From contig NZ_CADIKF010000020.1 in the NCBI RefSeq assembly GCF_902859875.1, forward strand, positions 49,882 to 113,881: a stretch of DNA of 64,000 nt. The letters are read 5' to 3'. Shown one piece after another: positions 18,902 to 28,684 of the stretch (within the stretch, counting starts at the first letter, position 1; each line of letters begins with the position of its first letter). Source of the DNA: Paraburkholderia solisilvae (lineage in GTDB: Bacteria; Pseudomonadota; Gammaproteobacteria; Burkholderiales; Burkholderiaceae). The notes beneath the pieces are model-generated. The model was not told the DNA's origin, did no database searches, and saw only the letters and a list, made by a program, of their open reading frames with translations. The translations under genes were made by a program, and so were the position numbers.

Positions 18902-20512
18902 TCACGGTCGATTCGGCCATGCGGGGACACGGCCTTGTTCATGCGGTGCGGGCTGCTGCGTCACGACGGCCGTCGTGCGCGGCACCGCGGCAGCGTCACG
19001 CGTCGCACCGTGCGTTGCCGCACTCGCGTTTCCTGCGGCGCCTTTCATGCCCGCTACGCCATGCGCCGGTTTGCCCGTGCCGAGGCCTGCATACGCGCGA
19101 GGCACGGCTATCGCACGGCGCCGCGGCGCCGCCTTGACACGCTGCCCGGCCGATAACGCGAGGCCCGCTGCGGCAGCGGCAAACAGATAAAAGCAGGCGC
19201 CCAGCTCGAACACCGTGCCCGACACCGACGCGACGATCAGCACGCCGAGCATTCCTTGCCGCGACGCGTAGCACACCGCACGATCGGCCGGCGGATGCGC
19301 GGTCGAGATCGGTGAGAGCACCGAACGCGCGACGAACAGCCCGAAGCAGGTGGTGCCGAGCACGCCGAGGTTGGACAGCGTCACGAGCAGGAAACTCGAC
19401 GCGCGCGAGCTGCCGACGCCGACGCCCATGCCGAACGTATCGATAAAGTTTTTGATCGCCTGCATGTTCCACGCGGTGCGCTCGACGCCGGAATCGCTGT
19501 CCGCTTTTGCGAGCAGCGTCTGGCTGAAGAAGTCGCTGATCACGTCGATCAGGCTCGGTTTGAACGTCACCGCGAAGATCACCGCCAGCACGCCGACGGA
19601 TGACAGCACGATGCACAGGCGCCGCTTGCGCGCGCGGCTGTCGGGCGCGATGCGCTCCGAGCGGCCGAGGAACAGCACGAACAGATAGGCGACGAAACCG
19701 ACATAGGCGGTCGCCGAGGTCGACATGATCAGCGCGACCCCGGACCCGATGCTGAGCAGTCCGGTAATCTTCGGCCGGTAACCGAGCAGCCACAGGTTCG
19801 CGGTGAACGCAAAAAGCGGCAGCGTGAAGTACGAAAACGCGGCCGACTCCGCAAACGTGCCGGTAATGCGTTTGAGACCGGCGAGCTCCTCGCCGTCATG
19901 CAACGTATAGCCGGCGGTTTTCACCGCGCTGAGAATATCGAGGCTCGTGCCATACGTCGCGAGATCGATGACGGCCGCGCACACGTTGAGCGCGGCGAGC
20001 AGCAGCACGGCCTTCGCGAAATGCTGGTAGCCCTCGCGGCGCGTGAGAAACACCGACATGCAGCAATACAACACCAGTTCGCCGACCACATAGACCGACT
20101 GGCTCAGATTGCCGGACACCGGCGCGAGCGGCACCATCGCCGCCGCATTCGGGTCCGTGCCTGCGCGGTCGATCGCAAACACGTAGGTGGTGCCGGCCAG
20201 CGCGCGCGGCAGGAACATCGCGCCGAGCGCCGCGACCGCGCACACACAGACGAGCCAGAAACCCGGCCGCCCGGGTGAAATCGCGCGCAGCAGCATCGGC
20301 CCGCCGCCGATATTGAACGCGCGCAGCGCGAAAAACAGCAGAAACAGATTGACCGGCACAATCGCGAGGCCGCCGAGCGCCGGAAACGCCACCGTCGCCG
20401 CCGCGGAAAAAAGGCTGCACAGCACGAGGAAATAGATCGCCCACTGGTAGCGCAAATTCAGCGACAGCACGCCCAGTGCAAACACGATCACGCCGAACAC
20501 CTGAATTTCCAT
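18902..20512 (-). CDS. wzy: Wzy-like polysaccharide polymerase (O-antigen ligase family)
   Basis: A 536-residue membrane protein with roughly 11-12 hydrophobic segments and a large periplasmic loop around 100-170, as in Wzy polymerases and WaaL ligases. The stretch WNMQAIKNFIDTFGMGVGVGSSRASSFLLVTLSNLGVLG is split by Gly-rich turns in the way of the Wzy_C/O-antigen-ligase domain; its segment FGMGVGVGSSRAS is the most telling. The last ~80 residues are Ala/Pro-rich, cytoplasmic and probably disordered. Polymerase rather than ligase is inferred from its position between flippase, kinase and glycosyltransferase genes. Confidence 0.8.
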   Translation of the reverse strand: MEIQVFGVIVFALGVLSLNLRYQWAIYFLVLCSLFSAAATVAFPALGGLAIVPVNLFLLFFALRAFNIGGGPMLLRAISPGRPGFWLVCVCAVAALGAMFLPRALAGTTYVFAIDRAGTDPNAAAMVPLAPVSGNLSQSVYVVGELVLYCCMSVFLTRREGYQHFAKAVLLLAALNVCAAVIDLATYGTSLDILSAVKTAGYTLHDGEELAGLKRITGTFAESAAFSYFTLPLFAFTANLWLLGYRPKITGLLSIGSGVALIMSTSATAYVGFVAYLFVLFLGRSERIAPDSRARKRRLCIVLSSVGVLAVIFAVTFKPSLIDVISDFFSQTLLAKADSDSGVERTAWNMQAIKNFIDTFGMGVGVGSSRASSFLLVTLSNLGVLGTTCFGLFVARSVLSPISTAHPPADRAVCYASRQGMLGVLIVASVSGTVFELGACFYLFAAAAAGLALSAGQRVKAAPRRRAIAVPRAYAGLGTGKPAHGVAGMKGAAGNASAATHGATRDAAAVPRTTAVVTQQPAPHEQGRVPAWPNRP

Positions 20513-20553
20513 ATCGCTCTACCCTCGTGCGTGGTTCGATGCCGGTGCGACGA

Positions 20554-21501
20554 TCAGCGGCGGCCGCCGCGCGAAGCGAGGCCGATTTCGAGAATGCGTT
20601 GCGGATGGCTGCTGCCGCGCAGATAGTCGACAAACGCGAGCACATTGCCCTTGAGCCGGCCGCGATAGTCGAAGATCGGGTCGCGCTGCAGGCTGTGATA
20701 AACGTTCGACAGCAGATGGCGGGTGATGAACACATACGCTTTCTTGCGCGCCATCGTGTTCTTCTTCACGAGGAAGATCGGATTCGCGATTTGCGAGTAG
20801 CCGAAGCGCACGCCGGAGATGCGGCCGTTCTTCACGCCCAGATGCACGCCGCGGCAAGCGGGCTCATACACGAATTCGCCAAGCACGAGCGCCTGCGACG
20901 TGTAGTCCTGATCTTCCTGCCAGCCGTACAGCGGCAGCGCTTCATCGAACCGGCAACTGCGAATCACCCGTTCGACGAACGCCATGTTGCAGCCGTACGC
21001 GGAATTCAGCGGCCGCCGCGCCTCGCCCGACGCCCAGTGCTCCTGCGGCGCAAGCTCGCCCGACAGATAACGCAGCGCGTTCGCCTCGGAAACGCCCTGG
21101 CCGCGCACGCCATCGGCGAGCACCTGCCCGGTCATGCCGATCACGCCGGGCTCCGCGCTGAACAACGCGTCGCACTGCTGCAGCCACGCGCGATGCGGAC
21201 GGAAGTCGTCGTCGAAAAACGCGGCGAACCACGGTTCCTCGCGACCTTCGCGCGCGAGATCGCGCAGCAATTCGGCCACGCCCGCGTTTCTTTGCACGGT
21301 GAGGCCCGGCCCCTTCGCCAGCAGCAGCTTCACGCATGCCTGCGCGCCAAGCGGGTGAGCGGCGACATCGGGCAGATCGGATGCTTCCGCGCCGACCACG
21401 TACACGGCATCCGGGCGGACGTCCTGCTCGAACAGGAAATCGAACAGCGTCGCGGTTTCGACCGCGCGCCCTTTGGTCGCGATGATCACGTACTTTTTCA
21501 T
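20554..21501 (-). CDS. Glycosyltransferase, GT2-like
   Basis: A 315-residue predicted transferase. KKYVIIATKGRAVETATLFDFL opens a GT-A fold; GPGLTVQRNAGVAEL and AAFFDDDFRPH carry the acidic metal site (DDD); LYGWQEDQDYTSQALVLGEFVYEP is the acceptor-side ED motif. The start at 21501 follows GAGGA and is one nucleotide from the upstream stop, so the two genes are translationally linked. A longer open frame extends upstream but overlaps the neighbouring gene and is not used. Sugar specificity is unknown. Confidence 0.83.
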   Translation of the reverse strand: MKKYVIIATKGRAVETATLFDFLFEQDVRPDAVYVVGAEASDLPDVAAHPLGAQACVKLLLAKGPGLTVQRNAGVAELLRDLAREGREEPWFAAFFDDDFRPHRAWLQQCDALFSAEPGVIGMTGQVLADGVRGQGVSEANALRYLSGELAPQEHWASGEARRPLNSAYGCNMAFVERVIRSCRFDEALPLYGWQEDQDYTSQALVLGEFVYEPACRGVHLGVKNGRISGVRFGYSQIANPIFLVKKNTMARKKAYVFITRHLLSNVYHSLQRDPIFDYRGRLKGNVLAFVDYLRGSSHPQRILEIGLASRGGRR

Positions 21502-21502
21502 A

Positions 21503-22786
21503 TCATTCCTCAGCCATAACGACAGGACGCGGGATCTCCGTACGAGTGGCATCGGCATGGCCGGCGCCCACGCCGGCGCCACGCATGTCCACCCCGATTT
21601 CTTCCCCGAGCCGGCGCTGCGCCGCGCGCACCGCGTCATCGACGACGCGCCGGAACTCGCGCCGGAACCGCTCCGGCGTAAAGCGCAGCGCATTGCGATG
21701 GCACACCTCCGGGTGGAACGCGCCGCTCGCTTCGAAGCGCGCAATCGCGTCGACGATCGCGTCGACGTTTTGCTCGCGGAAAAACACGCCGGTGCGGGCC
21801 ATCGGATCGACCGATTCGACGACCGTCTCGAGTACGCCGCCGCGGCCGTACGCGATAACCGGCGCGCCGCACGCCTGCGCCTCGACGACCGACAGCCCGA
21901 AGTCTTCTTCGGCCGCGAACAGGAACCCGCGCGCACGCTGCATGTGGTCGATCAGCACGTCGTCGGGCTGAAAGCCGAGCAGCGTGACGTTCGGGCCCGC
22001 CAGCGCCTTGGCGCGCTCGAACTCCGGTCCGTCGCCGATCACCACGAGCCGCTTGTCCGGCAGCTTCGAGAAAGCGTCGACCAGCAGCGGCACGCGCTTG
22101 TACGGCACCATGCGCGACGCGGTCAGGTAAAAGTCTTCGCGCTGCGTGCCGGTCACGAAGCGCTCGATGTCGATCGGCGGATACACGACGGTCGCGTCGC
22201 AGCCGTAGGTCTTGCGCATGCGGCGGCCGATAAAAGCCGAGTTCGACATAAACGCGTCGACGCCGGGCACGGTGCGCAGATCCCACATCCGCACGTAATG
22301 CAGCACGCTGCGCGCGATCCAGCTCTTCAAGCCCTTCGTCATGCCCGCCTGCTGCAGATACTCGTGCTGCAGGTCCCACGCATAGCGGATCGGCGAATGC
22401 ACGTAGCTCACATGCACCTGGTCCGGCCCGGTGATGATCCCTTTCGCGACCGCATGGCTGGACGAAATCACGAGGTCGTAGCCGGACAGATCGAACTGCT
22501 CGATCGCAAGCGGCATTAGCGGCAGATACGAGCGGTACGCGGTGCGCGCACGCGGCAGATGCTGGATAAACGACGTTTTCGCGTGCTTGCCGAGCAATTT
22601 GCCGCGATGCTCGTCCGGAAAGAAGTCGACGAGGCTGAACAGGTCCGCGTCCGGCCACATCGCGATAATCTGCTCCAGCACGCGCTCGGAACCCGCGTAA
22701 GTAACCAGCCAGTCGTTGACGATCGCGACCCGGCCGTAATGCGGCCGCTCGTCGGCGGTCACTTCGCTTTGCGCTAGGTCAGCCAT
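21503..22786 (-). CDS. Glycosyltransferase family 4
   Basis: A 427-residue GT-B glycosyltransferase. The N-terminal domain shows VAIVNDWLVTYAGSERVLEQ, FSLVDFFPDEHR and DLVISSSHAVAKG, then VSYVHSPIRYAWDL. The C-terminal donor domain shows YLTASRMVPYKRVPLLVDAF, LVVIGDGPEF and FLFAAEEDFGLSVVEAQACG with the conserved EX7E-type acidic pair. The pattern resembles WbaZ-type mannosyltransferases; with manC in the locus GDP-mannose is a plausible donor (inference). Its start overlaps the end of the upstream gene by 13 bp, and it is followed after 1 nt by the next. Confidence 0.88.
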   Translation of the reverse strand: MADLAQSEVTADERPHYGRVAIVNDWLVTYAGSERVLEQIIAMWPDADLFSLVDFFPDEHRGKLLGKHAKTSFIQHLPRARTAYRSYLPLMPLAIEQFDLSGYDLVISSSHAVAKGIITGPDQVHVSYVHSPIRYAWDLQHEYLQQAGMTKGLKSWIARSVLHYVRMWDLRTVPGVDAFMSNSAFIGRRMRKTYGCDATVVYPPIDIERFVTGTQREDFYLTASRMVPYKRVPLLVDAFSKLPDKRLVVIGDGPEFERAKALAGPNVTLLGFQPDDVLIDHMQRARGFLFAAEEDFGLSVVEAQACGAPVIAYGRGGVLETVVESVDPMARTGVFFREQNVDAIVDAIARFEASGAFHPEVCHRNALRFTPERFRREFRRVVDDAVRAAQRRLGEEIGVDMRGAGVGAGHADATRTEIPRPVVMAEE

Positions 22787-23877
22787 GGCGAGATCTCTTC
22801 GAGTAACTTGACGGCGCTCGCGCGCCACGTGAGTTGCGCGGTGATCGCATGGCCTTTCGCGCGCAGCGCGTCGCGCAGCGCGGTATCGGTTGTGATGCGT
22901 TCGAGCAGGCTCGCGAGTTCGCGCGGATCGTCTGGCGACACGTAGAGCACCGCATCGCCGCACGCCTCGACAATCGACGGCAGCCGCGACGCGATCACCG
23001 GGCAGCCGAGCGCGAGCGCTTCGACCGGCGGCAGGCCGAAGCCTTCATAGCGCGACGGGTAGACGAAACACGCGGCATGCCGGTACAGCGCGTTGAGGTC
23101 CGCGTCGTTCACATAGCCGAGGTGCTTCACGAAAGACGGCAGCGGGTCCTGCGACGTGCCATATACACGTGCATCGCCGGCGCCGACCACGACGATGTCG
23201 AACGCCGCATCGCCGATCAGCCGCGCCGCGTCGCTCACCAGCTTGAAATTCTTGTGACGGTTGAGGCTGCCGACCGCCAGCACATACGGCCGCTGCGCGG
23301 TCGCACCATACGAACCGGCGCCGGCCTCGTTCACGCGCAGCATATGCTCGCCGCTTTCCGGCACGACGCCGATCTTGGCCGGCGCAATCCGGTACGCGTC
23401 GCACAGCTCGCGCCGGGAGAACTCGGAGACGGTCAGCACGCGCCGCGCGATGCGCCCGATGCGCGGCGCCATCACGCGATACCACGCGGTAAACGCACGG
23501 CTATAGCTGTCAGGCACACGCACCGGCGCCGCGTCGTGCAGCACGGTGACCTGTTGATGCACGAACAGCGGACCCGTATTGCAGAGATTCAGCAGCAACG
23601 CGCCGTGCGCCGCGCGCGGCAAGCTCAGTTGCTCCCAGCGCATGCCATGCCCGGCGCCGACCGCACGCAGCGGAATACGCGCAAACGGGTTGGCGAGCGC
23701 GCCCAGCGCCTGCGGTACGACGATCTGCGCATGCAGACCGGCCACCAGCGGATCGCCGTTCTGCAGCATCTGATCGATCGCGCGCACCGTCTCGAACGCG
23801 AAGCGGTCGACGCCAGTCGCCCGCCTGCCGAGAAAGCGGCCGTTGATCACGAGGCCGCGCGCTGCCGTGGTTGTCAT
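22774..23877 (-). CDS. Glycosyltransferase family 4 (family 1-like)
   Basis: A 367-residue GT-B transferase. The N-terminal LVINGRFLGRRATGVDRFA is the Gly-rich acceptor-domain entry common to mannosyl- and rhamnosyltransferases. The donor half shows YVLAVGSLNRHKNFKLVSDA, FDIVVVGAGDARVYG, VKHLGYVNDADLNALYRHA and YPSRYEGFGLPPVEALALGCPV, with the EGFGLPPVE acidic motif intact. TVLHDAAPVRVPDSYS matches the typical GT4 HD...P element. It is 59 bp downstream of a GT2 gene on the same strand and overlaps the following gene by 13 bp. Confidence 0.9.
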   Translation of the reverse strand: MTTTAARGLVINGRFLGRRATGVDRFAFETVRAIDQMLQNGDPLVAGLHAQIVVPQALGALANPFARIPLRAVGAGHGMRWEQLSLPRAAHGALLLNLCNTGPLFVHQQVTVLHDAAPVRVPDSYSRAFTAWYRVMAPRIGRIARRVLTVSEFSRRELCDAYRIAPAKIGVVPESGEHMLRVNEAGAGSYGATAQRPYVLAVGSLNRHKNFKLVSDAARLIGDAAFDIVVVGAGDARVYGTSQDPLPSFVKHLGYVNDADLNALYRHAACFVYPSRYEGFGLPPVEALALGCPVIASRLPSIVEACGDAVLYVSPDDPRELASLLERITTDTALRDALRAKGHAITAQLTWRASAVKLLEEISPWLT

Positions 23878-23936
23878 CTGAATCCCCGAAGTATTGGTGT
23901 GGTCGCCTCAACCCGCTTCAACGCTTGTCATGGCCG

Positions 23937-24986
23937 CTAACGCGCCGAATGCGGGGATGGATGCGCCTGCCGCGCGAGCGGATTCGCGATATAGCGGATC
24001 GCGTAGTCGCTGACGCGTCGCGACGGCACAAGGCACAGCGCGGTCAGCGCGAGCGCGCCGAGCTTCTTGCCCGTGCTCCAGAACGGATTGCCGAACACCG
24101 AACGGAAGTAGCGGCCCGACTCGAATGCGAACCAGCGCCAGCGCTGCGCGATCGACGCTTCGTATACGTTCGCGCACAGGCGCGCCTTTTCGTACGAAAA
24201 GTCATGGCCCTGCATCGGCAGCGCTTCGCCCAGACGCTCTGCGACCAGTTCGCGCAACGCGTTCCAGCGCAGCGGAAAACCGTCGATCACTTCATTGAAG
24301 TCCTGACAATTCGCAATCGACAGGCTGATCTTCGGCGCGCCGCCGTGCTCGTCGACGACGAACGAGCGATGCACGCGATAGCCGCCGAGCGGCGTTGCGA
24401 TCGAATGGATCGAGCCGACCATCGCGATGCCGTAGATCGCGAAGAAGTCCGCCGCGATGCGGCGGCCGCCCGCGAGCGGCACCGGCAGAATCTGTCTGAG
24501 CGCGCTCACGCGGTACGCGTTGCCCGATGCGGGCGGCGACGGATACAGCCAGCCGCTCCTGAGCAGCGCGCAGCAGTCCGCGGGCGGCTGCGAATTGGGC
24601 ACCTGCGCGCCGGTCGGCGTGCCGTCCTGCGCGATCACGTCGAGCGTGAATTGCACCTTCGCGTAGCCGCCGCGCTCGAACGCATCGAGCACCTGACGGA
24701 CCGCGCCGTCGTACAGCACGTCGTCAGAATCGAGGTAGATCAGATATTCCGTATCGGCTAGCACAAGCCCCTGGTTGTAGGCCGACGCCTGCCCTTCGTT
24801 TTCCTTGAACACGGCGGTAAGCCGCTCGCCGTAGCTCTCGATGATCGCGCGCGAGCCGTCGGTCGAACCGTCGTCGATCACCACGACACGGGTGCGCTCC
24901 GGCTCCTGCCGCAGCGCCGAATCGATCGTCTCGCGAATGAAGCGCTCGTAGTTGTAGCTGCAGATGATGATCGTCATATCCTTCAT
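23937..24986 (-). CDS. Glycosyltransferase family 2
   Basis: A 349-residue GT2 protein with the complete GT-A signature: MTIIICSYNYERFIRETIDS, RVVVIDDGSTDGSRAII, NEGQASAYNQGL, and YLIYLDSDDVLY, where DSDD binds the metal-nucleotide. A hydrophobic stretch near the C terminus (KLGALALTALCLVPS) may touch the membrane. It begins 5 nt after the wzc stop; its ribosome site AAGGA lies inside the wzc 3' end, so the genes are coupled. It may act early in assembly, but this is only a guess from position. Confidence 0.9.
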   Translation of the reverse strand: MKDMTIIICSYNYERFIRETIDSALRQEPERTRVVVIDDGSTDGSRAIIESYGERLTAVFKENEGQASAYNQGLVLADTEYLIYLDSDDVLYDGAVRQVLDAFERGGYAKVQFTLDVIAQDGTPTGAQVPNSQPPADCCALLRSGWLYPSPPASGNAYRVSALRQILPVPLAGGRRIAADFFAIYGIAMVGSIHSIATPLGGYRVHRSFVVDEHGGAPKISLSIANCQDFNEVIDGFPLRWNALRELVAERLGEALPMQGHDFSYEKARLCANVYEASIAQRWRWFAFESGRYFRSVFGNPFWSTGKKLGALALTALCLVPSRRVSDYAIRYIANPLARQAHPSPHSAR

Positions 24987-24991
24987 CGCGT

Positions 24992-27217
24992 TTATTCCTT
25001 CGCCGGTTCAGGCGGTGAGTCGCTGCCGTAGCTGGTGTATCCGTAGGCGCCGTACTCCTTGCCGTAGCGACTCGGACGCGACGTCATATCGTTGAAGATC
25101 ACGCCGCGGATCGGCACGCCGATCTGCGCGAAGCGGCGCGCGGATTCGCGCAGTTCCGCGAGATTGGTCACGCCCTGGCGCGCGATCACGAACACATTGC
25201 CGGCGAGCTTCGCGACGATGCCCGAATCGGCGACCGGTAGAATCGGCGGCGCGTCGATCAGCACGACGTCGTATTCCTGCTCGATGCGCTGTGTGAACTC
25301 GATGAACTTGCTGTGCATCAGGATTTCGCTCGGGTTCGGCACGAAACCGCCGCTTGCGACGAAGTCGACGCCCGGCAGGATGCCGCGGCGCACCACATCC
25401 TCGAAGCTCATGCCGCCCACCACCATCTCGGTCACGCCCGGCGTGCACGTCGCACCGAGGTAGTGGTGCAGCGAGCCGCGGCGCAAATCCGCGTCGATCA
25501 GCAGCACGCGCTGGCCCGACGAACCGATCAGCGTCGCGAGGTTCACCGACACGAACGACTTGCCGACCACCGGCGTCGGGCCGGCGAGCAGCACGATCTT
25601 GTTCGGCGCATCGAGCAGCGCGAATTCGAGCGCGCTGCGGAAGCTGCGCAGGCTTTCGATCGCCGCGTCGCCGGCCGACGCGCGCGCCAGCACGAGATTG
25701 GTGCCGGTATTGGTCGGCAGGCTGCGCGTGATCTGCTCCTGCAGCTTGCTGCGCGGCACCTGCGCGTAGACCATCATGCCGGTGCCGTATTCGATTTCCT
25801 CGGCCCCGCCGACGCCGTCGATCAGCTTGCGCTTCACCAGCACCGTCGCGATGCTCAGAAACAGGCCGGTGAGCACCGCGCCCGCGACCGCGAACGCGCG
25901 CTTCGGCCGGATCGGGCTTTCCGGCACGATCGCGCTGTCGACGAGCCGCACGTTGCCGACCTTGCCGGCCTTCAGCAAACGCAACTGCTCCTGCGTATTC
26001 AGCAGGTTCGTGTACAGATCGGTGTTGACCTGCACGTCGCGCTGCAGGCGCAGCAGGTTCTGCTCGAGCGGCGGCAGCGCCTTGGTGGTGGCCGCGATGT
26101 GATCGAGCTCCTGACCGGCCGCGGCCAGTTGCGAGTCGATCGCGACCACCGCCGGGTGCTCGGACGTAAAGCGCGCAAGCAGCTGCTCACGCTGCTGCTT
26201 GAGGTCCGCGATGCGGCCTTGCGACTCGACCGAACGCTGCAGCAGCGCGGTGGCTTCCGCGTTCAGATCGACGGTGCCGTGCTCGGAACGGAACGTGTTG
26301 AACTTGCTTTCCGCCGCTTCGAGCTGCGTCTTCAGGTCGGGCAGTTGCCGCTCGAGGAAGCGAATCGACTTCTCCGCTTCTTCCTCGGTGCGCTCCATGT
26401 TCTGCTTCACGTATTCGGAGCCGATCGCATTCAGAATTTCGGCCGCGCGGCGCGGGTCGTTGTTTTCGAGCGCGACGCCGATCACATCCGACTGCTTGCC
26501 CTTTTCGGTAATCAGCAGCGACTTCTGCAGCGTTTCGATCGTCGACAGACGCGAATGACGCGCCAGTTCGAAGGTCGAGCCCGGCTGACCGGACACCTGA
26601 TCGACCATCAGATCGATCGGGCCGGCCGGCGTTTCGACATGCATCAATTCGCCGACGCGCCCCTGCAGATGCAGTTCTTTCGTCGACAGCGAGTACGCGC
26701 CGCCGCCCTCGAGTTTCAGCACGAATGGCGCGCCGTACAGGCTCCCGGGCACGTCGAAGACCGGCACGCTGATGCTGTCGTCGCCCCACGCGTAGCCGCC
26801 GAGCCCGGAGTGCACGAGACCCGGCAAATGCCGCGCGATCCACTTCCCGACCACCGGAAAGTAATGCGGCTGCGCGTTGATATAGAGCTTGGTGCGATCG
26901 ACCGCGCGTGAAATGACCATCCGCGAGCGCAGCACCTCGATTTCCGCCGATGCGGCCGTATGCACCGCGAACATCGACGACACGTCGCTCAGCAGGTTGC
27001 GCGCCGAGCTCTGGTTTTCCTCGACCTGCACCAGAATGTCCGATTGATAAACCGGCTCCGCCAGCATCGCGTAGGACACGCCGATCAGCGCGAAGCACGA
27101 CGTCACCGCCGCGATCAGGCCGCGGTTGTGATACAGCAGATCGATAAAGCTGCCGACGTGCGAGCCTTGCGGCGAATCGGCATCGATCGTTTCAAGTTGC
27201 AGGTCGCGCTGGGTCAT
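24992..27217 (-). CDS. wzc: Wzc-type polysaccharide co-polymerase and tyrosine autokinase
   Basis: A 741-residue inner-membrane protein that governs chain length and export with Wza. Residues ~20-45 and ~445-465 are the two membrane helices; between them lie the Wzz domain and a long coiled coil (~280-400). The cytoplasmic BY-kinase domain has Walker A LAGPTPVVGKS (Lys553), Walker A' VLLIDADLRRG and Walker B VLIDAPP. The C-terminal Tyr cluster has Tyr718, 722, 725, 727 and 730, which are autophosphorylated in this family. ATG 27217 is chosen over upstream ATGs because GGAG is correctly spaced. No Wzb-like phosphatase, the usual partner, is found nearby. Confidence 0.94.
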   Translation of the reverse strand: MTQRDLQLETIDADSPQGSHVGSFIDLLYHNRGLIAAVTSCFALIGVSYAMLAEPVYQSDILVQVEENQSSARNLLSDVSSMFAVHTAASAEIEVLRSRMVISRAVDRTKLYINAQPHYFPVVGKWIARHLPGLVHSGLGGYAWGDDSISVPVFDVPGSLYGAPFVLKLEGGGAYSLSTKELHLQGRVGELMHVETPAGPIDLMVDQVSGQPGSTFELARHSRLSTIETLQKSLLITEKGKQSDVIGVALENNDPRRAAEILNAIGSEYVKQNMERTEEEAEKSIRFLERQLPDLKTQLEAAESKFNTFRSEHGTVDLNAEATALLQRSVESQGRIADLKQQREQLLARFTSEHPAVVAIDSQLAAAGQELDHIAATTKALPPLEQNLLRLQRDVQVNTDLYTNLLNTQEQLRLLKAGKVGNVRLVDSAIVPESPIRPKRAFAVAGAVLTGLFLSIATVLVKRKLIDGVGGAEEIEYGTGMMVYAQVPRSKLQEQITRSLPTNTGTNLVLARASAGDAAIESLRSFRSALEFALLDAPNKIVLLAGPTPVVGKSFVSVNLATLIGSSGQRVLLIDADLRRGSLHHYLGATCTPGVTEMVVGGMSFEDVVRRGILPGVDFVASGGFVPNPSEILMHSKFIEFTQRIEQEYDVVLIDAPPILPVADSGIVAKLAGNVFVIARQGVTNLAELRESARRFAQIGVPIRGVIFNDMTSRPSRYGKEYGAYGYTSYGSDSPPEPAKE

Positions 27218-27329
27218 GTCCATTCTCCACATCGGTATGCGTTCGATCGAGGCATGCCAGGTACCGGCCTACCGCATGCATTACCGCTGCGCCGATCAAG
27301 TCTGTCAGGTCTGTCAATGGTGTGATTCA

Positions 27330-28505
27330 TCAGTAGCCCAGTGCACGAGTCGTCGATGCGGCCTGCGTGCTCGGCAGGATCAGCCCGATCACGCGGCTCC
27401 ATCTGACGAGCGCCGATGCGTCGACGAACACCACGTCGTTCGGCTTCAGCTCGAAGCTGTCGGCCGTGGCCATCGCGGTGGGAGACGACGCGTCCAGGTG
27501 GAACACGGTCGGCTGCCCCGAGTCGCGATTGCGTACGACGAAGATCTGCGATGCGTCGCCCGTGCCCTGGTTGACCCCGCCCGCGTCGCCGAGCGCCTGG
27601 CTAAGCGACATGCGTCCGTTGTTCAGCATGAAGCTGCCCGGGTGCTCGACTTCGCCGAGCACCGAGATCTTGCTGTCGTTCGACGAGAACACGCGTACCA
27701 GGTCGCCGTCGCGCAGCACGATGTTGTTCGGGTTGTTCCCCTTCGCGATCATGTCCGGGATATTCACGACCACCGTGTCGTCGTGGCGCGTGACCGCGAT
27801 CTGCGAGCGGTCGCCGTTGGTCGTGAAGCCGCCCGCGCGGTTGATCGCCTCCGGCAGCGTCATCGGCATGTCGTTGAGCATCTGCAGGCCGGGATTGCGC
27901 ACTTCGCCATCCACATAGACCCGCTTGCTGCGATACGCGGTGATGCGCAGCGTGACCTGCGGATTTCTCAGGTACCTGCTGAGCTTCGTGCTCATCAATT
28001 CGCGCGCGTCCATTTCGGTCAGGCCCGCGAGCTTCACCGGGCCGATATACGCGTACTGGATCATGCCGCCGCTATCGATCGTGTAACCGGAGACCACCGA
28101 GTTCGAGCCGGTCGCATCCTGCCCGCCGCCGGCGGTCGCTTCCGGCATGTTCAGCTCCGGGTGATCCCAGACGACGATCGACAGGATGTCGCCCGGACCG
28201 AGCGTGTAAGGCGCCGGCTTCGCGAACAGCGCGGAGACGCCGGCCGGAATGCCCTTCGGACGTTCCGCCTCCTGCTTCGAGACCAGCTCGTTGTTGATCT
28301 CGACGAGCGAGTTCGGCGGCGGCGTGTCCTTGGCGTTCGCTGTCGGCGCGCCCGGCCGCGTGCTCATCAGCGGATCGGACTGGATCGTGCCGGCGCCGCT
28401 CACGCGGCTGCTGTAGCTCATGCCCGGCGCCATCGCGCAGCCCGACAGCACGGCGGCCATCGCGACGGCCGCCACGAGCGTCACATGGCGGCGCAGCGTC
28501 TTCAC
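27330..28505 (-). CDS. wza: Outer-membrane polysaccharide export lipoprotein
   Basis: A 391-residue Wza-type protein, the outer-membrane pore for capsule or exopolysaccharide. It starts at GTG 28505; the signal peptide ends in LSGC, so Cys23 is lipidated. The polysaccharide-export domain follows (YTLGPGDILSIVVWDHPELN), then SLBB domains (RVYVDGEVRNPGLQML and KISVLGEVEHPGSFML). The C-terminal SRVIGLILPSTQAAST is the amphipathic helix that forms the membrane barrel. Frames with upstream ATG codons exist, but they put residues before the signal peptide and were rejected. It precedes wzc by 112 bp. Confidence 0.94.
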   Translation of the reverse strand: MKTLRRHVTLVAAVAMAAVLSGCAMAPGMSYSSRVSGAGTIQSDPLMSTRPGAPTANAKDTPPPNSLVEINNELVSKQEAERPKGIPAGVSALFAKPAPYTLGPGDILSIVVWDHPELNMPEATAGGGQDATGSNSVVSGYTIDSGGMIQYAYIGPVKLAGLTEMDARELMSTKLSRYLRNPQVTLRITAYRSKRVYVDGEVRNPGLQMLNDMPMTLPEAINRAGGFTTNGDRSQIAVTRHDDTVVVNIPDMIAKGNNPNNIVLRDGDLVRVFSSNDSKISVLGEVEHPGSFMLNNGRMSLSQALGDAGGVNQGTGDASQIFVVRNRDSGQPTVFHLDASSPTAMATADSFELKPNDVVFVDASALVRWSRVIGLILPSTQAASTTRALGY

Positions 28506-28603
28506 GATGACCCCGGCTCCGGCCTTTTCGCAGCCGTGCGGCGAGCGTGTGGAATTCGTTGTATGTGCAAGCGATTTGCCGCACCCAGCGGCTGCAACCG
28601 GGC

Positions 28604-28631
28604 TTGCAAAAAGAGAGTCGCTGTGTAACAT
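28604..28631 (+). promoter_or_regulatory. Weak sigma70-like promoter for the secreted protein
   Basis: TTGCAA at 28604-28609 and TAACAT at 28626-28631 with a 16-bp spacer, about 50 bp upstream of the ATG at 28685. Four of six consensus bases match in each box. An inverted repeat ATCTG/CAGAT follows at 28642-28655. Confidence 0.35.
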
Positions 28632-28684
28632 GGTTCTACCCATCTGTATGCAGATCCCGCTCACTTACCTGTTCAGGCATCCCA

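Noticed and set aside
28547..28684. N-terminal extension of the secreted protein to an upstream ATG
   Set aside because: It would add 46 residues, several Cys included, before a clear signal peptide; the ATG at 28685 fits better.
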